Assembly (NCBI GenBank): GCA_014529385.2 | Contig: CM043965.1 | Coordinates: forward strand, 18,890,412 to 18,954,411 | Source of the DNA: Adiantum capillus-veneris | Taxonomy: Eukaryota > Streptophyta > Polypodiopsida > Polypodiales > Pteridaceae | Direction: 5' to 3' | Length of the DNA: 64,000 nucleotides | Made by a program: the position numbers and the translations under genes | Part shown: piece after piece, positions 20,893-30,200 of the stretch | Layout of the letters: every line of letters begins with the position of its first letter | Numbering within the stretch: the stretch's first letter is position 1 | The notes under the pieces: model-generated | What the model saw: the letters and a program-made list of their open reading frames with translations, nothing else | What the model was told of the DNA's origin: nothing | Database searches by the model: none

Positions 20893-20894
<2 letters not shown>
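20318..20894 (-). repeat. 5' LTR of the gag-protease element
   Basis: This 577-bp copy differs from 11973-12555 at eight positions plus the CT tract length. In element orientation it opens TGTTAATCC and closes CA. It is followed on the outside by CTCTC, the second half of the target microsatellite. Confidence 0.95.
20690..20697 (-). promoter_or_regulatory. TATA box in 5' LTR
   Basis: TATAAAAG on the minus strand, identical in sequence and relative position to the motif in the 3' LTR. It is the likely core promoter for the gag-protease transcript. Confidence 0.65.

Positions 20895-20923
<29 letters not shown>
20895..20923. repeat. (CT)n microsatellite, right half of split target
   Basis: The CT run resumes directly after the LTR's final CA. 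Its first five bases repeat the CTCTC found to the left of the element. Confidence 0.9.
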
Positions 20924-20927
<4 letters not shown>

Positions 20928-21168
20928 CTGTCTGTCATCGGTGGTAGTGGTAGGCCACAAAGTTGACACGGTTCCGGCTCTGTGCAAGCATAAGGGTATG
21001 TTTCTGCCTATGTAAACACGACATTCTTGCTCACCATAAGATGACCTGGTTCTTGACGAGGTCCGAACCTTCTACTCTGTTTTGACAAACTTAACCATTC
21101 ACACAGGGGCCTTGATTATTATGTATTCCCCTAGTACTCCAACACAGAGCCGCAAGAGCTTTCTTGCG

Positions 21169-21840
21169 ATGGCGGCCGCTCCAAAAAAAGACACTTTTGC
21201 CCGTCAAGATGCACGGATTACAATCTTGGAGACGCAGATCCAAGAGTTAATCAAGGAGAACACGTCGCTTAAGCAACGCTTGCATTTGCTCGAGGAAGCA
21301 AAAGAATCAGAGAGTCAAGCTTTACTTGCAAAAGCTTACGAAGTCAAAGATTCCCTCATCAAAACTGTCATGGCGGTACAAAAAGAACCGCACGAGGTAA
21401 CTCACAAGAAGCTCGATACACAAATACAAAAAGTGCTACAAGAAAACCAACGACGAGAGTCTCTTGGCCTCAAGGTCAGGATTGGAGGGCTCAACTCTCC
21501 ATGGTGCACCGAAGAATACATGCTCGAAGAATCCATCACCAAGCTCAATGATATCCTCCAACCAATCCACATCAAGCCCGATTCCATCTCCTGGATCAAC
21601 GATACAAACAAGGCAGTTCCACCTCAACAATGTATTCTTACATTCAAGGATAAAGAAGCACGGATGAAACTGCTGCAACAATCTCGCCTCCTCAAGGGAA
21701 GAACGCTTTGGATCGTCGAGGAACTGACTCCACATCAACTCAAGCTCAAAGCTAGTGAACTTAAGAAGATGCACGAAGTTCGTAAACAAGGTAAATGGGC
21801 TTTCTACCGAGGTGGTAAAACCATCATCCAAGAGTTTTGA
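21169..21840 (+). CDS. LINE ORF1 RNA-binding protein
   Basis: A 223-residue ORF with a clean start (MAAAPKKDTF) and no interruption. An in-frame ATG at 21082 would add 29 residues, but the downstream ATG fits the domain start better. Residues about 10-55 form a coiled coil (ITILETQIQELIKENTSLKQ). The middle is RRM-like, ending CILTFKDKEARMKLLQQSRL. The C-terminal domain carries LKGRTLWIVEELTPHQLKLK and GKWAFYRGGKTIIQEF, matching the L1 ORF1p (transposase_22-like) layout. ORF1p trimers coat LINE RNA and act as chaperones during target-primed reverse transcription. An intact ORF among decayed neighbours suggests a young insertion or retained function. Confidence 0.85.
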   Translation: MAAAPKKDTFARQDARITILETQIQELIKENTSLKQRLHLLEEAKESESQALLAKAYEVKDSLIKTVMAVQKEPHEVTHKKLDTQIQKVLQENQRRESLGLKVRIGGLNSPWCTEEYMLEESITKLNDILQPIHIKPDSISWINDTNKAVPPQQCILTFKDKEARMKLLQQSRLLKGRTLWIVEELTPHQLKLKASELKKMHEVRKQGKWAFYRGGKTIIQEF

Positions 21841-21992
21841 ACTACTAAACTGGCATCTCCATCTCTTGAACCCCCTTAGGATCTTCTATTTTCCTTTTGC
21901 CTCTTTTCCCTTCCAATGGACCCTCAGTCCTAACTGATATGAAAACCCGTTGTCCCATGGGTCATATGTGACCTCCGAGGACGATAATGAAA

Positions 21993-22015
21993 TCTATCTA
22001 TCTATCTATCTATCT
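21993..22015. repeat. (TCTA)n tail of the LINE-like unit
   Basis: About five TCTA units directly after the short 3' UTR. It is the terminal simple repeat expected of plant L1-type elements. Confidence 0.75.
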
Positions 22016-22083
22016 CGCGTGACTGTGATCTTTGGAGTCTGTGGCTCTCTGTGTAACACAAGCCTTCAATAGTTTTAACCCTT

Positions 22084-22110
22084 AGTGTGTGTGTGTGTAT
22101 GTGTGTGTTC
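22084..22110. repeat. (GT)n microsatellite
   Basis: An imperfect GT run with one interrupting TATG, seen directly. Confidence 0.85.
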
Positions 22111-22419
22111 GCCCACGCGCTTTCCGACAATTTTATCTCGGTTTCAATTTTTAATCTACCTAGCCTAGAGCCTGTGTAGGAATGTTTGAAATTTGAAGGG
22201 TATTTTGGGAATTCCCACAAATTAGAGGGTAAGTTTTACTATAATCTAGTCTTTTTGGTTGCAAGCCTCGTGATTTATCACTTTTTTTTCTCTTGCCAAT
22301 GACCATAAGCTTTTCTCTTCTAGGTTCTTTGTTTTTCCCCGCCAGGCACTCAAAGCTGAGGCAGGGACTCCGAAATTGTGAGTCGGAAGGCTGGAGCATT
22401 AACTGCATCACGGTTGTGG

Positions 22420-23981
22420 GCGACAGAGAGTGTATTATAAGAAGATGAGGATGAGAATTGCGTTTGGGTTTTCCTATGGGCGATCAGGGCTTGGGTCGAG
22501 GCAACATGGCCAGCAGCTGGCCGATGTTGTGCTTTGTGCAAATGCCACCACTTGCTGCCATCGCCCTTCAAGTTCTGCCAAAACTGCAGGCTGGTTGGCT
22601 TACTGTAGCAGAGATTGCCAAAAGCAGGATTGGAAGCATCACAAGCTGCTCTATAAGTTGCCCTTGATGCAGCCCTCTTGGCTCCCCTCATGGATCCGCG
22701 AGTTGCGCACCTCCTCCTTCACTTCGCCCGATCAAGAGAGTAAGGCCTCTTTCGTATGTCCCCCCTCTCCTGAGATTGCCCTTTCCCAGCCCTTCCAAGG
22801 AGAGTGGCTTTCGGGCAATTTCCCTGCATATGGCCTCCTTGGCTCTTCTGCACTCCCGACTGATGCTTGTCAAAGCGATGAACTTCGCCTGTGCTTTGCT
22901 GCGAGTGATTGAAACAGTGTGCCAGATTCCGAACGGATTTAAAGGCAAAGTTATTGTATATGTGAATGATGACAACCCCAAGGTGGTGCTGAGAAACTTT
23001 CTGACGCTGGAACTTCTAAGAGTTCATGGGGCACATGCCATTGATGCTGTCATTGTGCTGTGGTATTCTGTAGCCCTAACGGCGGCCCAGCTCAAAGCAG
23101 TGAGGGTGCTTGCCAGGCAAGAAACCTTCTTTATCTGTGTCCTTGGATTTCCTGTCTGTGGGTTAGGAATCAGCTTAAGCGGTTTATGCTTAAGCGGTGT
23201 CTGTGGGTTTAAACAATGTCATGGACACTTTAGAGCGTTTATACAACAGTGACATATCCTTGGATTCTGCAAAGGAGATGCGGAAGTCGGTGATGATGAG
23301 TCGGCCAGATCTCGGACAACGTAAGATGGGATGTACTTGACCCGCCCATCGACTGGTTTATCACCATTCGGTGTGCAACCATTTGCTGCTTATCATAAGA
23401 AGACTAATCAGTTTTTGTTCAGCCCTAATTTGTTTGGATGGACCCTGGGGGATGGGGCAGAGCCGTTGGACGGATGGGATAGCAAACAAGTCAAAATGAC
23501 AGGCCTTTCTTTCGGTGTGCCAGTTAATGATTTGTATGGTTGTCTCTTCTTCCATTTGCGTGCCAAGCTAAAATCATTTCTTGACAAGTGGAGGCTGGGC
23601 AGAATCCAGCTGGTCCTGACGGACGTGAATGCTTCAAAGCTGGCGGCAGATCTTCAGCAAAAGGGGGTGCGATTGCATCGCATCGACACGAGCAACTTAG
23701 CTGATGTGCATTACATAGGCATCAAGAAGGTCCTGATAGACTGGGCACCTCTTTTGCACCCAAGTTCCAATAACTTGGTCGAGCCTACAATCATTACTGA
23801 TTTCCTCAACTGGGCTCTCGTGTACACCAGAGTGAAGAAAAGTTTGGAAAGTGCTGTTGAGGAAAAACTTGTGGATGCTGCTGTTACTCCTGAGGAGATG
23901 AAGATGGCAATGGAGAAGGGCGTGACTTGGGGTCGTATGAAAGAAGGGTTTATAGAGCTAGCGATGAGTCTGACATTTTAG
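22420..23981 (+). pseudogene. MYND zinc-finger protein pseudogene (DUF4470-like middle)
   Basis: Read over shifting frames, 22530-22670 encodes a MYND finger: CALCKCHHLLPSPFKFCQNC in one frame, then YCSRDCQKQDWKHHKLLY in another. A one-base shift near 22595 splits the domain. The final metal-binding Cys is replaced by Tyr. LRLCFAAS and then, in a new frame, ETVCQIPNGFKGKVIVYVND and NFLTLELLRVHGA recall the DUF4470 domain found with MYND fingers and in dynein-assembly factors (memory, moderate certainty). The last block, 23331-23981, is open for 216 codons (LFGWTLGDGAEPL, then YIGIKKVLIDWAPLLHPSSN). At least three frameshifts, one with lost sequence near 22900, make it a pseudogene. No introns are obvious, so retrocopy origin is possible. 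Confidence 0.7.
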
Positions 23982-25240
23982 CAAGGCATTTGATGAGTAT
24001 TTGGAGATGCACGCAGCACCGGGGGTAGCCCGAATGATAGGTTTGGCAGGAAGCACTTGAAATGCCAGCAACAATTCTAGCTTCCATGGATGTTTGAACA
24101 AAACCTTATTCTATGAAATGTGTTATAAACTACTTGAACATAACAATGGAAACACAATATGACTATAACGTTAGGAAGGAACAAAATGGAAAGGTTATAG
24201 GGACATCAAGCAACATGCACATTCCTTGAAAGGAATGTCAGCTTAATGTGCTTTTTCTTACACAAACTGACATTTCTTTCTTTCAAGGGAGCGCACTATA
24301 CTATCAATCTAATCTATGAACGAACTTCGTAGAGCGACATTTATGAAAGATACATTAAGTATGGATTTAGTAGGAGGAGGGCTAGCTTGCTAGATGAGAT
24401 CTCTTGGTATGCGTGGCTTTGAATCCGATGCCATGAAAACAAAGCTTCTCGGTTCACGAAGCAAAGCTTATTGATAAGAGTGAGGAATTCCTCTTTATTT
24501 CTTCATTAATTGCCATTTTTCTTTATGAAAAACAAGTGTACAAGGAGATGTGTATAGATTCCTCGACCACAAAACAATAAGTATGGATTTAAAATGAATA
24601 TGGCAAACTGATTGGAATGAGCTTTTTCGCGTGATGATGATGATAGAAGTTTCTCCTTTTAATATATTCATGAAAATTTATTTTCTATAAAAGGGACAAA
24701 GAAAGATAGACTTGTACTACATCTAATATGCATTTTGTTGATAAGGCTTTATTGCATCTTAAATAGCTTTTAAGCTTTCTAAGGAGGGGTGTGTGAATAT
24801 GTGCTCTCATATCTTCCCCCAAAAATTAGTTAACACCGCACCTGAAATCTCTTCAATGTCTTTCGTTTGAAGGCTTCACCCTCAATGAATCCAACTCTAA
24901 AGGCACTTCATACAACAAAGACCACAGATGTTGCCTTTTGGTTAATCCCTCGGATAAGTCAAAGCTTACTATGCCGATGTACATCTATGTTTCTTTACAA
25001 GATTCATAATCCGCTCATAAAACACTTTGTCTCTCAATCCTCAAAAGATAGAAAGATTTGTATAAAGTGTGAAAGGGTGTATTACAAAAATGGGCATGCT
25101 TCGAACTTAATTACATATAAACAATAAGTAGTATGTTGGGATACAAAATGGGAGAATCATATCATCCGCAGTAGATACACGTACATAAAACTAAAAGGTA
25201 TGGTAATGCATGAGTGCGCTACTTAGGATTAGAGGTGTCG
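23982..25240. other. Unassigned spacer
   Basis: AT-rich sequence with no supportable gene. A short inverted similarity (ACATTCCTTGAAAGGAATGTCAG, self-complementary around 24220-24242) is visible, and nothing else stands out. Confidence 0.35.
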
Positions 25241-25249
25241 ATTATAGGG

Positions 25250-25830
25250 GCCTTTTTATGCACCATGCACGAGCCATGAAGACTACAAACACACAACCTT
25301 GTTGCAAACAAGCTCAACAGATATAGAAAGCGTGTAAATCTTCACCTCATTGTGTTGTCGTCCAGAAGGGAATCTCACGATGCAGTGAAGAGGAAGCTTG
25401 CCTCTACTGCTCAATGATCTTGTCACCACTGTACTATTGCCACATCACCCATGCATCCTCTCTCTCACGCTCACCCATAGACAGTCAGAGGATGAGGGAA
25501 GGGATAAGAAGAGCACGAGCACTTTACATTGATACCTTTGAGAATGACCTCAAAACTAGGTTACAACATCTTTTATGTGGGTCATTTTGTTCACATTCGA
25601 GTAGTAAGCACTTGTTCCTTATCTGATCAAGATTGTGGTGCACCCAATTAATGGCCATGCACCTACAGGACCCACAAGTCGGCCCATTACTAAAACTAAT
25701 ACAAATAAGAAGTTTTTCATCATGGGTTAACATATCCCGATTCTTGATGTACATATTCTCCTTGGGATTTATGAGTTGCAAATTGGAGCAAGTAATGAGG
25801 ATAGTAGTAATAGACATCTTGATGTGAGTA
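25250..25830 (-). repeat. Possible decayed LTR of the older gag-protease relative
   Basis: The order of words resembles the LTR at 11973-12555: CGAGCCA followed by ACAAACACACAAC, AACAAGCTCAA, a GATGCAGTGAAGAGGAAGCT block, CTCTCTCTCACGCTCAC, and AGCACGAGCACTTTACATTG. It sits where the 3' LTR of the element at 26040-29280 should be. Identity is low and boundaries are approximate. A proper alignment is needed to confirm it. Confidence 0.45.
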
Positions 25831-26980
25831 GCGGCACATGGGCATGCTCACAATCAAGATGTTTAGGGAACAAAAATGTTCACTTCCTTTGCTATATCAC
25901 GACTCCCAAGATTTACTTGAACATTGTAAAACTACAAGAAAGTAACACAGTAACTGCATTCCTAGAGAAGCAGCTAATAAAAAATTATATGCAGTGAGTA
26001 AGCATAAGGAGTAATCGATGCAAAATATTAAACAAGTGTGTTTGAGCATTATACATTAAAACAATATATAAATAAACTTATTAGTACTGTAGAGGTGAAT
26101 GAATCAAGGACTCTAGCTTCACTAGTTTTAATGTCAGTAGCACAATAAAAGTCAATTATTAATCCCACAGTCAATCCTCATAGTTCTTCATAGTCAATTT
26201 AGAGTTGTTTAATTGCAAGAGAATATTGTTTCATATCCCACGAATAATTAGAGGCTATAGCTAGCTAAAGATGCTCAAGTTGAGATACTATAAAGGCAAT
26301 CGCACATGACGTCATTGTTTGAATAATGTCCTTTGGCTGACCCCCAAAGTGTCTTGGCTATATTCTTTGTTGCCACGTAGAGCCTTAATTCACTTTTGGG
26401 CTCTTTTTTATTATTCATTTTTTTTGGAGTAAATTTGATGCTTTTTGATCTACAACTGTGTATCTTTGGGGGGTTATCTTCACATTGTTACCCTCCCCAA
26501 GCTCATCACAATAGTAAAACTTTATTTTTAATACTTAACCTAAAGGGCAAGAGGGATTAAGCCCACTAGGAAGCACTAATACACTACATGTAACACTTCA
26601 TAATATCAAATTAAGAACCTAAAGTAACCACAAAGAATTAGAAAAGCATCTTTTACAATATTAAAAGATCTCTAACACTCTACCTTGGTTTAAACTAACT
26701 CAACCAAAATTGTTGATCAATAAGACTAAACAAGAGACTCAAGAGGCTCAAGGGGGTGAATACATGTCAAACCAATATATCGCATGCGTTCAAGGACTAT
26801 CTATAAAACCCCTAAGCTATAAAATTTTCATCAATAAAAGGGATCCTTTTTCTATTCAATCTGTAAATCTTTTCATGATCATTTTTTCAACACCCTTTTG
26901 TATATTAAAATGTGAGAGAATGTAGGATAAAATAATCCCTACATTTGAATACATGTGATAGGCATTTTTCATTGTAATGA

Positions 26981-26998
26981 CCCCCCCCCCCCGGCCGC
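26981..26998. other. C12 homopolymer and GC-rich patch
   Basis: Twelve consecutive C are followed by GGCCGCGCCGCAC, in otherwise AT-rich surroundings inside the decayed element. Nothing comparable exists in the intact copy. It could be a small GC-rich insertion or an assembly or sequencing artefact. Confidence 0.5.
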
Positions 26999-27357
26999 GC
27001 CGCACGGACCTATGAGCTAAAATTAGAATACGAATTGAAGTAGGTTAGATACTTTGTTCCCAATTGCAAGCATGAATGCTAGAAAAAACAACAAAGCAAC
27101 AACAATGGAGAAGAAACACCTATTTTGTGTTGGCAACAATTTATTGATGCGTTTTTGTGCAGATGTGAAAAGGACCTCACAATGCTAAAAAGTCAAGCTA
27201 TTGCAATGTCTTCCTGAACACAGTAGCAAGAGATACCATACACCTCCAGCTGGCACATCAATGAGATAAGGCACCAACCATTATTGAAATAAATTAAAAA
27301 TAAATATAGACTCCTAACCAATCTATTTGCACCACATTGTGGGATCAAGGTAAGAGG

Positions 27358-27500
27358 ATATTGTATATATTGGTTGGCAATCCTAAGGATAAGCCTCTAT
27401 CCGGATCATCAAGATAAATAAAGTCATCCTCAATGAGATCGTAGGATTCCTCAGTGTCATCTATTGATAATTCTTCATCTTCTTGTGCATAGTATGTTAA
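27358..27500 (-). pseudogene. Acidic coding fragment within the decayed element
   Basis: The minus strand is open for about 47 codons. It starts YYAQEDEELSIDDTEES, continues YDLIEDDFIYLDDPDRG and runs on to LSLGLPTNIY. The smooth acidic composition looks like real protein. It lies in the segment missing from the 12-21 kb element. A second fragment upstream (HKWDIAINLACEENDKK, about 27680-27630) points the same way. The family is unknown. It may be captured host sequence or a foreign insertion. Confidence 0.4.
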
Positions 27501-29299
27501 TCAAGAATGTTATCATGCATGGATAGGCATTTTGTGTGTAGGGGTAAGCATGCACCAATGGGCAATATCGTCTATTGTGTAGCTAGGACTAATCATGGTC
27601 ACTAAACACAACATCCATTATATTTTCTTATCATTCTCCTCACATGCTAGATTGATAGCAATATCCCACTTGTGAATAAAAGAGGAAAAGACACTCTGCA
27701 TACTTGAGAAAAGTCAAGAGGAGATCTCTTACCAAGTGTAGACGTAGATGACTCTATTGAACTAGCCATATTTGTGAACACAAATAGATTTGATTAGGTT
27801 CCTCTTAGTTATAGGGTTATTCAGTGTACATGATGTGACATTGTGAGTCTTGCGGATTTGTGATATCTCACTTTTGTTGCTAGATGGCTCTCACTCTTTT
27901 ACTTATTCTTCTTTTGTTTTTTTGCTAGTTTAAGTATGTGTGTGTGTGTGTGTCTGTATTTATGTATGTCTAAATACATTCTATGAGATTTGTAGGTTAA
28001 AAGGATAGGAAAGGAAGGCTGAGAGAGAATTCACGGGAAGATACATGTTAAGTTGCATTATCTCCAAAAGTCATCACCCTTTGAAACTTGTTATCCTACT
28101 TAGTTGAATAGAAGGGTACTTTAGCCACTTGTGTTCCACCAACTTAGATGTCTCATCAAGTTGCAAGGTCGGTAAGGTACTCTCCTATACAAACTTCAAG
28201 TGTTTCATCGGGCAATAGGTTTAAAATGGGAGGCTTAGATGCTTTGGTATCTTTGTGGAGGTTGATGGTGGTAGGTGGACATTGTGTGAAAGCTTCTACA
28301 TCCATCATTGAAGGACATAAGGAGCTAGAATCTACATGTTACTCCCCCCCTTCCTAAGATAGGTGGAATAAATTGATTTTTCTTTGGCACCCAAACTAGC
28401 TCCATAACAGGTGTGGAGTACTCCATGATCCTTTTCTTCCCACGACCCTCAATTGGCTTTGAAGTTACAGGATTTGACAAACATGCTTTTGTAGGCAATA
28501 GAAAATAACACAGTTTATCTTTAGGTACAATTCTCATCGTAGTGGCCTTGGGTTTCTAACTGTTCAGAAACCCAACGTGACATAACCTTCCATTTCTTAA
28601 GCTAGGTTGGCGCATTCCTATAAGATTTCTTTCTTGAATGAGATTGAAGAGTAGGAGGGGCTATTAGAAAAATGTTTGGGACCCATTGATATGTACCCTT
28701 TGTCAAATTAAGTTGAGTCTTGGGTGGAACATTATCTGCCTTATCCATGGAAGTTGAAACTTTAGAGGGTTGTGCCACTAACAAGGATTATCCAACTTAT
28801 TAGATCTACGATGTTTCCTTGTCATGTGTTCCATCAGGAGGCGACATCTTAAGGGCCATTCCTTGAGTGATAGGGCTAAGAGTTGGTTTTTCATTGAGAT
28901 ATTCCCGGTCCCCCAATTCATAGTATATTTAGTTGCATATATCCACTTGTGCCCTAGGTTTATGTTACCCTCCATAGTGTTAATATGCATGACCCAAAAG
29001 TTTTGAACCATTTTCCCATTGTCATAGATGACATGAGTGTACAGGATTCCAAAGACAATGGTTTTCTTCTACTTGATACCCTTGACTTGGATGGTAATCT
29101 TGGATACGAATGATTTTCCTAGCTGACACCACACTTCATAGGATAGCAAATTATGTTGAGCTCATCTGTAAAAATGCATTATAGTACTTTTCCATCGAAG
29201 CTATTTAACTCAATTGGGTATTGTAGAGGGGGTCAGAGTCTATATAATTGTCATCTATTTCAACAAAGAATGCATGTGTACCTCTAGGATTTTAGCCTC

Positions 29300-30200
29300 T
29301 TGTTGGTGCCTAATACGGTGTTTTCATTCTCGAGCCTTAATTTAGGCTTGTATATCTTTCATCTCTACGTGTGCCTTGGTGGCTACCTTCTTTTGATAGA
29401 TGGCACCTTAGCATATTTTGAATTTAGTCCCGTCGAGAATCCAATAGTTTCAACTCTATCTAGAGTCTCCACACAAATGGTACCTTGTGGGGTAATCTCA
29501 CATACCATATATGGGTTTTTTTCAACATATTTCTTCTTTTCATTATGCACTCTATACATACTATACATACGGACTTTATTTCAAATGTTTCTTTTTGTTG
29601 TGCACTCTATACATTGTGGGGTAATCCCACATAATCTATATGGTTCTTTTTCAACGTATTTCAAACTTTTCTTTTTGTTATGCACTCTATACCTTGTGGG
29701 GTAATCTCAAATACTCTATATGGTCCCTTTTCAGCATATTTTAAATTTTTCTTTTTGTTACGCACTCTATATATAAGTACTTTATCACCAATTTTGATGT
29801 CCTCGCTCTTTAAATCGTGGTCAATCCAATTCTTTCTCCTATCCTTCTCCACAAGGCCATTCTACATAGCCAATTGCCTCTCTTATTCTAGCCTTTCAAG
29901 GATACATAAATGCTCGACTAATGGGTTATCATTCCAACCTTCTTGTTGAGAAGCTACTTGAAGATTAGGAATGACAAACTCTCATGGCATAACTGCTTCT
30001 TTTCTATATACCATTTTGAAAATTGTATAATTCATAGCCACTTTGTAGCAGTATGATAATTCCATAGAGCTTATGTTAGCTTTAAATCCCATCCTGTATG
30101 ATGAACCTCTATCTTTTTAGTCAAAATGGGTATATGCATGAATAGGTGGACTTACTACCCATGTCCGAGTCGCAACTCGCAAGGGGGTAGCTACCTCCCA
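29300..30200 (-). pseudogene. Ty3/gypsy integrase C-terminal relic with internal duplication
   Basis: The minus strand reads from about 30060 through NYTIFKMVYRKEAVMP and FVIPNLQVASQQEGWNDNP, then LERLEQ-like and EKDRRKNWIDHDLKSEDIKI, to GDKVLIYRVRNKKKNLKYAE and GPYRVFEITPQG. This is the usual end of a Ty3/gypsy integrase. The K-Y-A-E-K-G-P-Y-R-V...E-I-T-P-Q-G segment is then repeated twice more downstream (29700-29610 and 29570-29480). Because it precedes the protease tail of the neighbouring decayed element in transcription order, it must come from a different element. Confidence 0.75.
29484..29773. repeat. Tandem duplication of the integrase tail, about 80-bp units
   Basis: The unit [A/C]TTGTGGGGTAATC...CACTCTATAC occurs at 29613-29692 and 29693-29772 with a period of 80 bases. 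A third copy starts at 29484, separated by a partly duplicated stretch. Eighty is not a multiple of three, so each repeat changes the reading frame. Confidence 0.8.

Larger units (their letters stand above)
11973..20894 (-). mobile_element. Non-autonomous gag-protease LTR retrotransposon (Tat/Athila-like), minus strand
   Basis: An 8.9-kb structurally complete element. It has two near-identical LTRs (11973-12555 and 20318-20894) with TG...CA ends, CTCTC on both outer flanks, a tRNA-Asp-type primer site next to the 5' LTR (20296-20313), and a purine tract next to the 3' LTR. The LTRs differ by eight substitutions (about 1.4%) plus a 6-bp microsatellite indel, so insertion is fairly recent. The internal region carries gag and aspartic protease on the minus strand but no reverse transcriptase, RNase H or integrase, so it must be mobilised in trans. 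The tRNA-Asp site is typical of the plant Tat/Athila branch of Ty3/gypsy (family knowledge). A decayed relative lies at about 25.2-29.3 kb. Confidence 0.92.
20924..22015 (+). mobile_element. LINE-derived element with ORF1 only
   Basis: A complete ORF1 (21169-21840) is followed by only about 150 bases of non-coding sequence, which ends in GAGGACGATAATGAAATC and a (TCTA)n tail at 21993-22015. The simple-repeat tail after a short 3' UTR is characteristic of L1-type plant LINEs. ORF2 (endonuclease and RT) is absent, with no trace between ORF1 and the tail. The unit therefore resembles a half-LINE dependent on another element's ORF2. The left boundary is uncertain and I found no convincing target-site duplication. 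Confidence 0.6.
26040..29280 (-). mobile_element. Decayed relative of the gag-protease LTR element
   Basis: Blocks here align in order and orientation with 12640-15560. The 3' UTR words recur (GAGGCTATA, TTACCCTCCCCA, TTAAGCCCACTAG, AAGAAACACCT). Minus-strand coding pieces at 28537-28325 (MELVWVPKKNQFIPP) and 28784-28602 (KGTYQWVPNIFLIAPP) match the W-[VI]-P-K tail of the intact copy. Homology fades near 29280, inside the protease domain. Stops are frequent. An extra segment of about 450 bases near 27360-27820 is absent from the intact copy. As in the young element, no RT or integrase follows the protease tail. Confidence 0.78.

Noticed and set aside
29300-29704. Plus-strand 134-codon frame, hydrophobic
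   Set aside because: Antisense to the duplicated integrase tail; its hydrophobic pattern comes from the repeat.
26040-30200. Treating the integrase relic and the decayed gag-protease copy as one complete element
   Set aside because: On the minus strand the integrase would come before the protease tail, the reverse of any Ty3/gypsy order, so they are separate insertions.
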